A DNA stretch of 64,000 nt from Nostoc sp. JL33 (lineage in GTDB: Bacteria > Cyanobacteriota > Cyanobacteriia > Cyanobacteriales > Nostocaceae): NCBI RefSeq assembly GCF_017114985.1, contig NZ_JABXKP010000064.1, forward strand, positions 1 to 64,000, written 5' to 3'. Position numbers and translations under genes: made by a program. Shown here one piece after another: positions 1 to 8,472 of the stretch (its first letter is position 1; every line of letters starts with the position of its first letter). Under the pieces are notes generated by a model. It saw only the letters and a list, made by a program, of their open reading frames with translations. It searched no databases and had not been told where the DNA came from.

Positions 1-126
1 TGCCATTGCATCGGCTGGTAATGCCATTGCATCGGCTGGTAATGCCATTGCATCGACTGGTAATGCCATTGCATCGGCTGGTAATGCCATTGCATCGACT
101 GGTAATGCCATTGCATCGACTGGTAA
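1..126. repeat. 21-bp tandem repeat (minisatellite), six units, cut by window edge
   Basis: Six head-to-tail 21-bp units of the form TGCCATTGCATCGGCTGGTA plus A run from base 1 to 126. They differ only by G/A in CGGCT/CGACT. The array is cut by the left window edge, so its real length is unknown. The period is a multiple of three and one + frame stays open as a NAIASAG heptapeptide repeat. A second 21-bp minisatellite lies at 12006-12236. Confidence 0.95.
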
Positions 127-172
127 TGCTCTGAATCGGAATGACAAAAACTTCATCAAGCTAGATTTTTAA
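2..172 (+). CDS. Possible C-terminal end of a NAIASAG-repeat protein (partial)
   Basis: The + frame beginning at base 2 is open from the window edge to a TAA at 170-172. It reads as NAIASAG heptads and then a short non-repetitive tail ending IKLDF. I do not recognise a family. A 21-bp satellite without in-frame stops can stay open by chance, and another + frame is also open through most of the array, so this may be non-coding. The non-repetitive tail and the 82-bp gap before the next gene leave coding possible. The upstream sequence is needed to decide. Confidence 0.2.
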   Translation, partial: AIASAGNAIASAGNAIASTGNAIASAGNAIASTGNAIASTGNALNRNDKNFIKLDF

Positions 173-204
173 CTCGCCGTTATATACAAATGTTCTCAAG
201 TAAG

Positions 205-223
205 TTATTATTCTCATGATGAT
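205..223. promoter_or_regulatory. Possible Fur box upstream of efeU
   Basis: An AT-rich stretch containing ATTATTCTCATGATGATT lies 30-50 bp before the efeU start. It loosely resembles the hexamer pattern of Fur sites (ATTATC/GATAAT-like blocks). EfeUOB systems are commonly Fur-regulated, which fits the position, but the match is imperfect and judged by eye. Confidence 0.25.
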
Positions 224-254
224 TTGATAGTAATTATAACTAATAAGGTTATCC

Positions 255-1088
255 ATGCTTTTTCCCTTCTTGATCATGTTCCGAGAGGGCGTTGAAGCTG
301 CACTTGTCGTGGGAATTATTGCCAGTTATCTCAAGCAAACTGGTCGTACCCATTTGATGAAGTCAGTTTGGATTGGCATCGCACTAGCGACTTTGATTTG
401 TCTAGCTGCTGGGATTATTTTGCAAATAACCAGTCAGGAGTTTCCGCAGAAAGAACAGGAACTATTTGAAGCGGTAATTTCCATCGTCGCAGTTGGGGTT
501 CTTACCTGGATGGTTTTCTGGATGCGCCGTGCTGCTCGTTCTATTAAAGGCGAGTTACAGTCTCAAATTGAAACTGCGATCCAGTCGGGGGATAAATGGG
601 GTACAGCACTGGTGGGAATGTCATTCTTTGCAGTGCTGCGGGAAGGTCTGGAAACAGTAGTGTTTTTGCTGGCGACGTTTCAGCAAAATTTGGGAATTCA
701 AGCTCCTGTGGGGGCATTGTTTGGATATGCAGCCGCACTAGCCGTTGGTGTAGGCATCTATCAGGGTGGTATCCGCATCAACTTGAGGCGATTTTTTAAA
801 TGGACAGGAGCCTTCATTATCCTGGTTGCTGCTGGACTCTTAGCTAGTGGGGTGAGAGCTTTTCATGAAGCCGGAGTGTGGAACTTACTGCAAACAGTGG
901 TATTCGATGCTAGCGGGGTACTTCCCAAGAACGGGTTTCTCGGTTCACTTTTGACAGGATTTTTTGGCTATAACGATGCCCCTACTATCAGCGAAGCGAT
1001 CGCCTATTTTGGCTATCTAATTCCGACGATGTCGCTGTTCTTCTTAGGGGATAACACGGGACAGAAGACTACAGCAAGGCATTCTTAG
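255..1088 (+). CDS. efeU: FTR1-family iron permease EfeU
   Basis: Inner-membrane ferrous iron permease of the EfeUOB (elemental ferrous iron uptake) system. The 277-residue protein is hydrophobic throughout, with about seven membrane segments. It carries both family REGxE iron-binding motifs: REGVE at residues 10-14 and REGLE at 129-133. Length is normal for EfeU. The ATG is preceded by an AAGG ribosome-binding site. It is the first gene of a tight operon with efeO (31-bp gap) and efeB (29-bp gap). EfeO and EfeB are thought to deliver and oxidise iron for the channel. A possible Fur site lies upstream. Confidence 0.93.
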   Translation: MLFPFLIMFREGVEAALVVGIIASYLKQTGRTHLMKSVWIGIALATLICLAAGIILQITSQEFPQKEQELFEAVISIVAVGVLTWMVFWMRRAARSIKGELQSQIETAIQSGDKWGTALVGMSFFAVLREGLETVVFLLATFQQNLGIQAPVGALFGYAAALAVGVGIYQGGIRINLRRFFKWTGAFIILVAAGLLASGVRAFHEAGVWNLLQTVVFDASGVLPKNGFLGSLLTGFFGYNDAPTISEAIAYFGYLIPTMSLFFLGDNTGQKTTARHS

Positions 1089-1119
1089 CTACTTCCATAA
1101 TTTTTAAGAGAATACAACA

Positions 1120-2307
1120 ATGAAAAATGTTTTAAAGTACTCAACAATTATCTGTCTAATTGCCTTGACAGTAGCTGGCTGTGAATCCAACAAATCAAGC
1201 GAAACTTCCGCGAGTAATTCTCCAGAAGCTAAAGTAGCTAGCGATACTTCTAGCAGCAATTCTGCGGAAACTGCTTTAGCTGTGACAGATAAAGGTTGCG
1301 AACCGAATCAGCTGACAGTAGCATCTGGGCCAAACAGCTTTGTGCTGACCAATAAAAGCAGCCAACCTTTGGAGTGGGAGATTTTGTCTGGGGTGAAAGT
1401 CGTTGAGGAAAAGGAAAATATTGCTCCTGGCTTCGTTCAAAAACTCAAAACCAATTTAGAACCGGGTGAGTATGACATGGCTTGCGGTTTACGCAGCAAT
1501 CCCAAAGGGAAACTCACAGTGAAAGCTGGAGGGGATTCTCAAGCCAAAGGGAATCTAGATCAGGGTGAATTAGTCGGTGCGATCGCGGAATATAAAGTCT
1601 ACGTCACTAAAGAGACTGACCAACTGGTGGCAGACAACAAGACCTTCACAGATGCCGTGATTGCTGGAAACCTTGCTAAAGCGCAGAAACTCTATGCCTC
1701 TACCCATGTCCACTGGGAACGCGCCGAACCGATAGCTGAATTGTTCTCCGACCTTGATAAAAGCATGGATTCCCGTGCTGATGACTTTGCCAAAAAAGAG
1801 GCTGACCCACAATTTACCGGATACCATCGCCTAGAGAAAGCTTTATTCCAGGACAAAACTACAAAAGGGATGAAACCTTTTGCCGAAAAGCTACAGAAAG
1901 ATGGGCTAGATTTACAAAAGCGGATTGCCACCTTGACCATTGAACCGAAAAACATGGTTGGCGGTGCTGCTGACTTGATTGAAGAAGTGAGTAAAACCAA
2001 GATTTCTGGAGAAGAAGACCGTTACAGCCATACTGACCTCTGGGACTTCAGCGCTAATGTCGATGGTTCCCAAAAGATTGTCGAGTTATTGCGCCCCGTC
2101 ATCCAAAAAGCCAACCCAGAACTACTGGCGCGTGTAGATGCAAATTTCACCAAAGTTGACCAAGGACTTGCTAAATACAAAACCCCTGATGGTGGTTTTG
2201 CTACCTACGATAAGGTGAGTGAAACAGACAAGAAAGACATGAAAACAGCGATCGCTGCTCTTGCTGAAGATTTGTCTCAGCTGCGTGGCACTTTGGGAGT
2301 TGAGTAA
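1120..2307 (+). CDS. efeO: EfeO: lipoprotein with cupredoxin-like and imelysin (M75) domains
   Basis: Periplasmic iron-binding component of EfeUOB. Residues 1-21 form a lipoprotein signal with lipobox LTVAGC (Cys21), followed by a Ser/Asn/Glu-rich linker. Residues about 50-135 match the cupredoxin-like domain of long EfeO proteins. Residues about 150-395 are the imelysin/M75 domain, with the region THVHWERAEPIAE where the family's metal-binding HxxE-type motif lies, and a later YSHTDLWDF block. The 395-residue length fits the two-domain form. The lipid anchor differs from the soluble EfeO of E. coli and is inferred from the lipobox. It lies between efeU and efeB. Confidence 0.92.
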   Translation: MKNVLKYSTIICLIALTVAGCESNKSSETSASNSPEAKVASDTSSSNSAETALAVTDKGCEPNQLTVASGPNSFVLTNKSSQPLEWEILSGVKVVEEKENIAPGFVQKLKTNLEPGEYDMACGLRSNPKGKLTVKAGGDSQAKGNLDQGELVGAIAEYKVYVTKETDQLVADNKTFTDAVIAGNLAKAQKLYASTHVHWERAEPIAELFSDLDKSMDSRADDFAKKEADPQFTGYHRLEKALFQDKTTKGMKPFAEKLQKDGLDLQKRIATLTIEPKNMVGGAADLIEEVSKTKISGEEDRYSHTDLWDFSANVDGSQKIVELLRPVIQKANPELLARVDANFTKVDQGLAKYKTPDGGFATYDKVSETDKKDMKTAIAALAEDLSQLRGTLGVE

Positions 2308-2336
2308 TTTTGGAATCATTCCTAGAGGAGTAAACT

Positions 2337-3596
2337 ATGTCTAGTTCGGAGCAACCAAGTTTACGCATTACTCCCCGCATCAGCCGTCGTGACTTACTCA
2401 TCGGTATGGCAGCAGCAGGTGGAGTAGCAGCTTTGACCAGTTTGGGTTATCACACTCTTTTGGAAACTAGCGAAGACCCATCTGAAGAAATCGTGCCGTT
2501 CTTTGGACTTCACCAAGCAGGTATTCTTACCCCTACTCCTGCCTCTGGGTTAATGGTCGCATTTGATACAACTGCTGCCAATAAAGCAGATTTAGTGCGG
2601 TTGTTCAAAACTTTAACTGAGCGCATCCAGTTTCTCATGGCAGGGGGAACACCCAAGTCGCGCGACCCCAAATTTCCACCCAATGATTCGGGGATTCTTG
2701 GGCCTGTAGTGGTTCCCAATAACTTGACAATCACCTTGGCTGTGGGTAACTCACTGTTCGATAACCGCTTTGGACTTGGCAACTTGAAACCCAAGCGGTT
2801 AGATACTATGCCAGGTTTTCCCAATGACCAGCTTGACCCAGATTTATGTCATGGGGATATACTGTTGCAATTCTGTGCGAATACTGAAGAATCGAATCTC
2901 CACGCTTTACGCGACATCATTAAGAACTTGCCTGATTTGATAACTTTGCGTTGGCAAATAGCAGGGTTTCTGCCGCCGAATACCCACAAAAAACAAGGTA
3001 AAACTACGGTGCGTAACCTGCTTGGTTTCAAAGATGGGACGGCAAATCTAGATGCTAGCGATGAAAAGTTGATGAACCGGATTGTCTGGGTACAGCCCAA
3101 CAACGGCGAACCAGCTTGGACAGTAGGGGGAAGCTATCAAGTTGTGCGGGTGATCCGCAACTTAGTCGAACGCTGGGATCGTACACCACTACAGGAGCAA
3201 GAGAAAATTATCGGACGCAGTAAGGATTCTGGCGCACCTTTGGGGATGAATCACGAGAAAGATATTCCCAACTATCCTCAAGATCCCAAAGGTCAACAAA
3301 TCCGCCTAGATGCTCATATCCGCCTTGCTAATCCACGCAAATCAGAGTCGAGTTTGATTCTGCGGCGTGGTTTCAATTATTCACGCGGGTTTGACAAAGC
3401 TGGACAGTTAGATATGGGTTTGTTGTTTGTCTGTTTTCAAGCTGACTTAGAAAAGGGCTTTGTGACAGTGCAAAATCGCTTGATTGGGGAACCTTTGCAG
3501 GAGTATATTCGCCCCATTGGCGGTGGATATTTCTTCGCTTTACCTGGTGTTAAAGCTGTTGGAGGTTATCTTGGTCAGTCATTACTAGAAGTGTAG
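2337..3596 (+). CDS. efeB: EfeB: Tat-exported Dyp-type haem peroxidase
   Basis: Dye-decolorising peroxidase that forms the third part of the ferrous-iron uptake system and acts in the periplasm. The N-terminus has a twin-arginine signal ([14 protein letters not shown], Arg17-Arg18). The Dyp hallmark GFKDG (GxxDG, distal haem side) is followed by TANLDASDE. The C-terminal [13 protein letters not shown] block is typical of EfeB. The 419-residue length is normal. An AGAGGAG-like ribosome-binding site lies 7-10 bp before the ATG. It closes the efeUOB operon and is convergent with recN. Confidence 0.93.
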   Translation: MSSSEQPSLRITPRISRRDLLIGMAAAGGVAALTSLGYHTLLETSEDPSEEIVPFFGLHQAGILTPTPASGLMVAFDTTAANKADLVRLFKTLTERIQFLMAGGTPKSRDPKFPPNDSGILGPVVVPNNLTITLAVGNSLFDNRFGLGNLKPKRLDTMPGFPNDQLDPDLCHGDILLQFCANTEESNLHALRDIIKNLPDLITLRWQIAGFLPPNTHKKQGKTTVRNLLGFKDGTANLDASDEKLMNRIVWVQPNNGEPAWTVGGSYQVVRVIRNLVERWDRTPLQEQEKIIGRSKDSGAPLGMNHEKDIPNYPQDPKGQQIRLDAHIRLANPRKSESSLILRRGFNYSRGFDKAGQLDMGLLFVCFQADLEKGFVTVQNRLIGEPLQEYIRPIGGGYFFALPGVKAVGGYLGQSLLEV

Positions 3597-3683
3597 AATG
3601 ATAAATAGTAAATTATCTGAGTAGCACGTTGAAAGAGTTTTTGGATTTAAATATACAGTTTCTGGTGTCGAATTTACTATATT

Positions 3684-5435
3684 TCAACTCTGCTCCCCGC
3701 GACGGTGGTTAGCAGCTTGTAATAACAGAGATTCCGCAAAAGCGATCGCATCACTTGCAGATTTCCCACCAGCTAACTGCGCTAATTCTTCCCGGCGCGT
3801 GGTTAAATTATCCAAGGTAGTAACTCTGACAACGGTACGCTGCTCGGCGTTGTCATTGTTGGCTTTTTTACCTTTGCCTTGATTGATAGTTTGCTTATCG
3901 ACGCGGAAATGGCGATCGGCCATTGCCGCAACTAAAGGCTGGTGGGTAACACATAATACTTGGTTGCGTTGACTTAGCTGGTGTAACTTTTCTGCGATCG
4001 CTTGGGCGACTCTTCCGGAAACCCCAACATCAATTTCATCAAATACCATTGTCCCAGCCACATCAACCTGAGAAAAACAAGCTTTTAGCGCCAGTAAAAA
4101 GCGGCTCATTTCCCCACCAGAGGCAACTTCCGTTAAAGGTTGCAGGGGTTCTCCAGGGTTGGAACTAAACATAAAGGTAATTTTATCTGCTCCGGTGGCA
4201 GTTGGAGAAGCAGGTACTATCTCAACCAAAAACTTCACCTTTTCCATCGCTAGGGGCTTGAGTTGAGATATCAAACGTGATTCTAAATTAGCAGCCGCCT
4301 TACTCCGCAGTTGAGTTAACTGATTACTTGTTTGGGTGAGTTTCTCAAAACACGCCTTTTCTTGCTGTTCTAACTTTTCGATAGATTGTTCGCTGTCGTT
4401 AAGTTGGGCTAATTGCTCTTGAATACCTTGGTAATAAGCGATCGCTTCTTTTAGTGTCGGCCCGTACTTGCGGCAAATTTGCTTTAATTCCTGAATCCGT
4501 TCTTCCACCTCTTCTAATCGGTGCGGATCGGCTTCCAATCCATCCCCATAGGCATTAATCTGCCTTCCCACTTCCATTACCGCAGCTTGCGCGTCCCGCA
4601 CCAATTCCAATAGGGGTTGCAGTTGGGTATCATATTCCACCATGTCATTTAGTGTTGCCTCACTGTCTCCCAATAAATCTGCGGCGGCGGGAGTTTCATG
4701 ATCGTTTTGATACAAAGCCTGATAAACTTTGTAACTCATCTGTTGCAAATCGACGACATGATTCAGGCGTTCCCGTTCTTGTCCCAACTGTTCCAATTCA
4801 TTCGGTTCGCTGAGGTTGGCTCCTCCCAATTCTTGCACTTGATAGGTGAGCAAGTCGAGTTGTTGCAACCGTTCGCGTTCTGATGTCCGGCGTTTTTCTA
4901 GTGCTAAATGCGCCTGTTGGTAAGTACTAAAGCTCGTGGCGACTTTATGGCGCTGCTGCATTAGAGAGTCGCCGCCATATAAATCTAACCAGTCGCGGAC
5001 TTGGGCAGATTGTCCCACTTGTACAGTTTGACCTTGGGCTGTGATTTCCACCAAGCGATCGCGCATTCCTCCCATGATCTGCCGATTTACCAACACGCCA
5101 TTCACCCGCGATCGGCTGCGGATATTACTAGTAGTGGCTGTGATTTCTCGGCTAATCACTACGGAATTTTCATCAAGCAAATCTATTTCTTGTTCGGTCA
5201 ACCAAGCAGCTAGGGGAGCGTTTGAGGTAAAAGTCGCTTCTACCATCGCTCGACTTGTCCCTGTGCGAATGACTCGACTAGAGACTTTACCGCCCAAAGC
5301 GGCATCAATGGCATCCAAGATAATCGATTTTCCAGCGCCGGTTTCACCTGTTAACACATTTAGTCCCGCGCCAAATTCCAATTCTAGTTGGTCAATTAGG
5401 GCAAAGTTTTCGATTCGCAGGCAAAGCAACATCAA
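3684..5435 (-). CDS. recN: DNA repair protein RecN
   Basis: SMC-like ATPase of double-strand-break repair, acting with RecA in the cytoplasm. Walker A GETGAGKS is at residues 30-37. A long coiled-coil arm rich in Gln, Glu and Leu runs through roughly residues 150-390. The ABC signature SGGEMSRFLLALKA and Walker B VFDEIDVGVSG follow near residues 440-475. The 583-residue length is slightly above the usual 550-560, with a small charged insert (GKGKKANNDN) near residue 530. An alternative start is the second Met. It is convergent with efeB and transcribed alone. Confidence 0.95.
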   Translation of the reverse strand: MMLLCLRIENFALIDQLELEFGAGLNVLTGETGAGKSIILDAIDAALGGKVSSRVIRTGTSRAMVEATFTSNAPLAAWLTEQEIDLLDENSVVISREITATTSNIRSRSRVNGVLVNRQIMGGMRDRLVEITAQGQTVQVGQSAQVRDWLDLYGGDSLMQQRHKVATSFSTYQQAHLALEKRRTSERERLQQLDLLTYQVQELGGANLSEPNELEQLGQERERLNHVVDLQQMSYKVYQALYQNDHETPAAADLLGDSEATLNDMVEYDTQLQPLLELVRDAQAAVMEVGRQINAYGDGLEADPHRLEEVEERIQELKQICRKYGPTLKEAIAYYQGIQEQLAQLNDSEQSIEKLEQQEKACFEKLTQTSNQLTQLRSKAAANLESRLISQLKPLAMEKVKFLVEIVPASPTATGADKITFMFSSNPGEPLQPLTEVASGGEMSRFLLALKACFSQVDVAGTMVFDEIDVGVSGRVAQAIAEKLHQLSQRNQVLCVTHQPLVAAMADRHFRVDKQTINQGKGKKANNDNAEQRTVVRVTTLDNLTTRREELAQLAGGKSASDAIAFAESLLLQAANHRRGEQS

Positions 5436-5560
5436 GCCAAATTCTCCATAAGGGAAGATGCCGGATACTTCTAAGTTAGAAGATAATGAGTTTCATCTTT
5501 GGGCAACTAGCAATACCTACTATTATTGAACTAATATGCCCGTTTAAGTGTAGCAGACTA

Positions 5561-5606
5561 GTGGGGAGTAGGGAGTAGGGAGTAGGGAGTGGGGAGTGGG
5601 GAGTAG
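5561..5606. repeat. Heptamer tandem repeats (GGGGAGT/GGGAGTA)
   Basis: Short tandem copies of GGGGAGT and GGGAGTA lie in the gap between recN and the ABC1 kinase gene, followed by related degenerate GATGAGG copies to about 5625. This matches the short tandemly repeated (STRR) class common in Nostoc-type genomes. A minus-strand reading frame across it is low-complexity and is not called as a gene. Confidence 0.8.
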
Positions 5607-5722
5607 AAGATGAGGGAGATGAGGAAGAAATAATTAATGCCCAATGCCCCATTGCCAATTCCCAATCCCTCAACATATTGTTACAATCCTTAATGTGATC
5701 GTTCTGACTGGTGGCCTTTTTC

Positions 5723-7711
5723 ATGATTGTTAAGACACTTCCCCCTAGTTCCCGACCGATTCAGGAGGACAGTCGCAACGGCACAAATAGCCGAGGCGAA
5801 CTGGAGGTTATTGATGTAGTGCCAGAAGATGGTACAGGAAGCTTAGTTGTGCGTTCGCCAAGCCTCTTAGCCGCCCAAAAGCTGAGGACAACTGCCCAAC
5901 CTGAGACACTTTACGATCCTGTGGGCATAGCGGCGCATTACCAAAAGAGAAAATTGCAAGTTGTCCGGCGGATTTTCGCCGTGTTGGGGCCGACTCTATC
6001 CTTTGTTTTTGGATTGTGGTCGGATAGTAAACGGGGAATTGTCGTCAAAAAAGATCGCCGCCGAGCGACTCAGCTACGAGTATTGCTGACTAAACTGGGG
6101 CCTGCTTACATCAAAATTGGACAAGCTTTGTCCACCAGACCGGATTTGGTTCCTCCGGTATACCTGGAAGAATTAACTAAGCTACAAGACCAATTACCGC
6201 CTTTTCCCAACGAAATTGCTTACCAGTTTATCAAAGAAGAATTAGGCGCTCTTCCCCAAGAGGTTTACGCCGAACTCTCGGCCCAGCCAATTGCTGCGGC
6301 TTCATTGGGGCAAGTCTATAAAGGTAAGCTAAAAACTGGTGAAGAAGTTGCTGTTAAAGTTCAACGCCCCGACTTAAGAGAGGGGATCACCATTGACTTA
6401 TATATCTTGCGTAACCTCGCTGCGTGGGTGCAGAAAAAGGTCAAACGGGTAAGAAGTGACTTAGTTGGGATTCTCGATGAATTAGGCGATCGCATCTTTG
6501 AAGAGATGGATTACATCCACGAAGGTGAAAATGCCGAACGATTTTTCCAGTTATACGGTCAAATGAAAGACGTATATGTACCGAAAATTTACTGGGAATA
6601 TACCAATCGCCGCGTCTTGACGATGGAGTGGATTAACGGCACTAAATTAACCCAGACAGAAGAAATTAGCGCCCAAGGCATAGATGCTCGTTATCTAATT
6701 GAAGTGGGTGTGCAGTGTTCCCTGCGCCAACTGCTAGAACATGGATTTTTCCATGCAGATCCCCACCCTGGTAATTTGTTAGCAACAACCGATGGCAAAT
6801 TAGCTTATCTCGACTTTGGGATGATGAGCGAGATTAAGCCACCACAGCGTTATGGTTTAATTGAAGCGATCGTCCACGTCGTCAACCGCGACTTTGAAGG
6901 ATTAGCAAAAGACTACGTTAAGTTAGATTTCTTATCACCAGAAACCGATTTAACACCAATTATCCCAGCTTTTGCCAGAGTCTTTGCTGATGCTGAAGGA
7001 GCCAGTGTTGCGGATCTTAATATTAAAAGCATCACCGATGAACTATCAGCTTTGATGTATGAATATCCTTTCCGCGTACCGCCCTACTACGCCTTAATTA
7101 TTCGCTCCCTGGTGACGCTCGAAGGTATTGCAATCTTTATAGATCCCAACTTTAAAGTTCTTAGTGAAGCTTATCCCTACGTTTCTAAACGCCTATTAAC
7201 TGATCCAGCACCGCAATTAAGAGCATCATTGCAAGATTTGCTCTTTAAAGATGGCAGATTTCGCTGGAACCGCTTAGAAAACTTGTTAAAAAATGCGCGT
7301 AATAGTCAAGATTACGACTTTAATTTAGTGCTGAATCAGGGGATAGAATTTCTGTCATCTGAACGCGGGGCTTTTATTCGTGACAAGCTAGTAGATGAAT
7401 CTGTTAACGGACTTGATGCTTTAGGTAAAAATGTTTTGCATAACTTCACCTCCCTGTTGCGGGAACGAGTAGGATTGACAACAGTTAATAAAACTCCGGC
7501 GGCGACAGTTGAGCAACAACAAACCTTGGAGCATATCAAACATATATTAGGTATTCTCAGAGAAACACAAGGCTTTGACCCAGTGCAACTTGCGCCCCAA
7601 ATTGCCCAGTTATTGGTAAATTCAGATGTGCAGCGTTTAGGTCAACAAATTGCCAACCGCTTCACACAAAAAGCTGTAGCTAGGCTAATTCGGCAGTTGT
7701 TGGCATCGTAG
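5723..7711 (+). CDS. ABC1/UbiB-family atypical kinase
   Basis: Member of the ABC1/ADCK/UbiB kinase-like family, linked in bacteria and plastids to quinone and prenyl-lipid metabolism. Visible motifs: the family KxGQ region (KLGPAYIKIGQALSTRPDL), the Ala-rich nucleotide loop AAASLGQVYKG, VAVKVQRP with the conserved Lys, HADPHPGNLL (catalytic loop) and LDFGMM (metal-binding DFG). A C-terminal extension of about 150 residues of unknown role follows. I chose ATG 5723, with GGTGG about 8 bp upstream; a GTG at 5711 would add four residues. The specific substrate cannot be told from sequence, and cyanobacteria carry several paralogues. Confidence 0.92.
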   Translation: MIVKTLPPSSRPIQEDSRNGTNSRGELEVIDVVPEDGTGSLVVRSPSLLAAQKLRTTAQPETLYDPVGIAAHYQKRKLQVVRRIFAVLGPTLSFVFGLWSDSKRGIVVKKDRRRATQLRVLLTKLGPAYIKIGQALSTRPDLVPPVYLEELTKLQDQLPPFPNEIAYQFIKEELGALPQEVYAELSAQPIAAASLGQVYKGKLKTGEEVAVKVQRPDLREGITIDLYILRNLAAWVQKKVKRVRSDLVGILDELGDRIFEEMDYIHEGENAERFFQLYGQMKDVYVPKIYWEYTNRRVLTMEWINGTKLTQTEEISAQGIDARYLIEVGVQCSLRQLLEHGFFHADPHPGNLLATTDGKLAYLDFGMMSEIKPPQRYGLIEAIVHVVNRDFEGLAKDYVKLDFLSPETDLTPIIPAFARVFADAEGASVADLNIKSITDELSALMYEYPFRVPPYYALIIRSLVTLEGIAIFIDPNFKVLSEAYPYVSKRLLTDPAPQLRASLQDLLFKDGRFRWNRLENLLKNARNSQDYDFNLVLNQGIEFLSSERGAFIRDKLVDESVNGLDALGKNVLHNFTSLLRERVGLTTVNKTPAATVEQQQTLEHIKHILGILRETQGFDPVQLAPQIAQLLVNSDVQRLGQQIANRFTQKAVARLIRQLLAS

Positions 7712-7764
7712 TCAAAGTTATAGCGGTTCTCGGCCCTTGTGAGATACAAGAACCCCACCCCCAA

Positions 7765-7790
7765 CCCCCTCCCCGCAAGCGAGGAGGGGG
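7765..7790. repeat. C-rich/G-rich hairpin repeat, possible terminator
   Basis: Stem CCCCCTCC / GGAGGGGG with a 10-nt loop, inside a dispersed repeat (preceded by AACCCCACCCCCAACC). A close relative lies at about 41160-41240. It sits between the convergent ABC1 kinase and 152-aa gene ends and could end transcription, but no U-tract follows. Confidence 0.6.
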
Positions 7791-7817
7791 CTAAGATAAA
7801 CTGAATTACGAATTATT

Positions 7818-8276
7818 TTAACTTTCCTCTTGGGGATAACTATTTTTCTCACGTTTGAGGCTTTCTTCTAAGGCTTGAATTTGTTCACGACGAGCTTCCA
7901 ATTCTAAGGAACGTCGGGCTAAGTCTTGGTTTTGCAACGTCAGGGATTGTCGCCAATGTTCGGCTCGCTCGGCTTCCTGCTGTAAAAATTCTGGGGTAAT
8001 GCCGATAGTGAGGTAACTTTGTATCAAATGGAGTACCCAGTTGGTGGCATCTTCTAGCCTTTCAATGTCGCCTGTAGCGGAAAGTTCCACTAAAACAAGC
8101 AAGTTTTCACTCATGATCTTTCCCTTTCCTAGCAGAATGAAAGCTTCTTCGGGAATTATCGCCCACAAGTTATCAGCTTCTTGACGCGCCAACAAGCGTA
8201 ACTGGTGCTGGTCTAAAAAATCGTTTTTACGCACCTGGGCTAGATATAGCATGAGGGTCGCTTTGCTCCAATTCAA
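7818..8276 (-). CDS. Conserved-looking cyanobacterial protein with C-terminal coiled coil
   Basis: A 152-residue soluble protein I do not recognise by function. The N-terminal 100 residues look globular (MNWSKATLMLYLAQVR, DNLWAIIPEEAFILLGKGK). The last 50 residues, rich in Gln, Glu, Arg and Leu (LARRSLELEARREQIQALEE), strongly suggest a coiled coil. It has no signal peptide, membrane segment or metal motif. It lies downstream of valS on the same strand with a gap of about 170 bp. Normal composition suggests a real gene. Confidence 0.75.
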   Translation of the reverse strand: MNWSKATLMLYLAQVRKNDFLDQHQLRLLARQEADNLWAIIPEEAFILLGKGKIMSENLLVLVELSATGDIERLEDATNWVLHLIQSYLTIGITPEFLQQEAERAEHWRQSLTLQNQDLARRSLELEARREQIQALEESLKREKNSYPQEES

Positions 8277-8412
8277 AATTCACGCATTCAAAATTCAAAA
8301 AAATTTAATAAATAAAAAATAAGTGTCAGAATTGATATTTTGTTAATTAGGTAATGGGTAATTGGGAATTATTGAAACTCGCGTTACCCATTACAGTTAT
8401 CCTAAGCCACGC

Positions 8413-8472
8413 AGGCGATCGCTACGACAACCCCTGAAGGCGATCGCTACGACAACCCCTGAAGGCGATCGC
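8413..8472. repeat. 25-bp tandem duplication covering the valS stop codon
   Basis: Two exact 25-bp copies (8413-8437 and 8438-8462) and a 10-bp partial third copy, each holding GGCGATCGC and CGACAACCCCTGA. The valS stop (8447-8449, minus strand) lies inside the middle copy, so the gene's last codons are repeated just after the gene. Confidence 0.9.

Noticed and set aside
5476..5724. Minus-strand 82-aa frame upstream of the ABC1 kinase gene
   Set aside because: Most of it is the heptamer repeat (SSPSSSTPHSPLPTP); it overlaps the kinase start.
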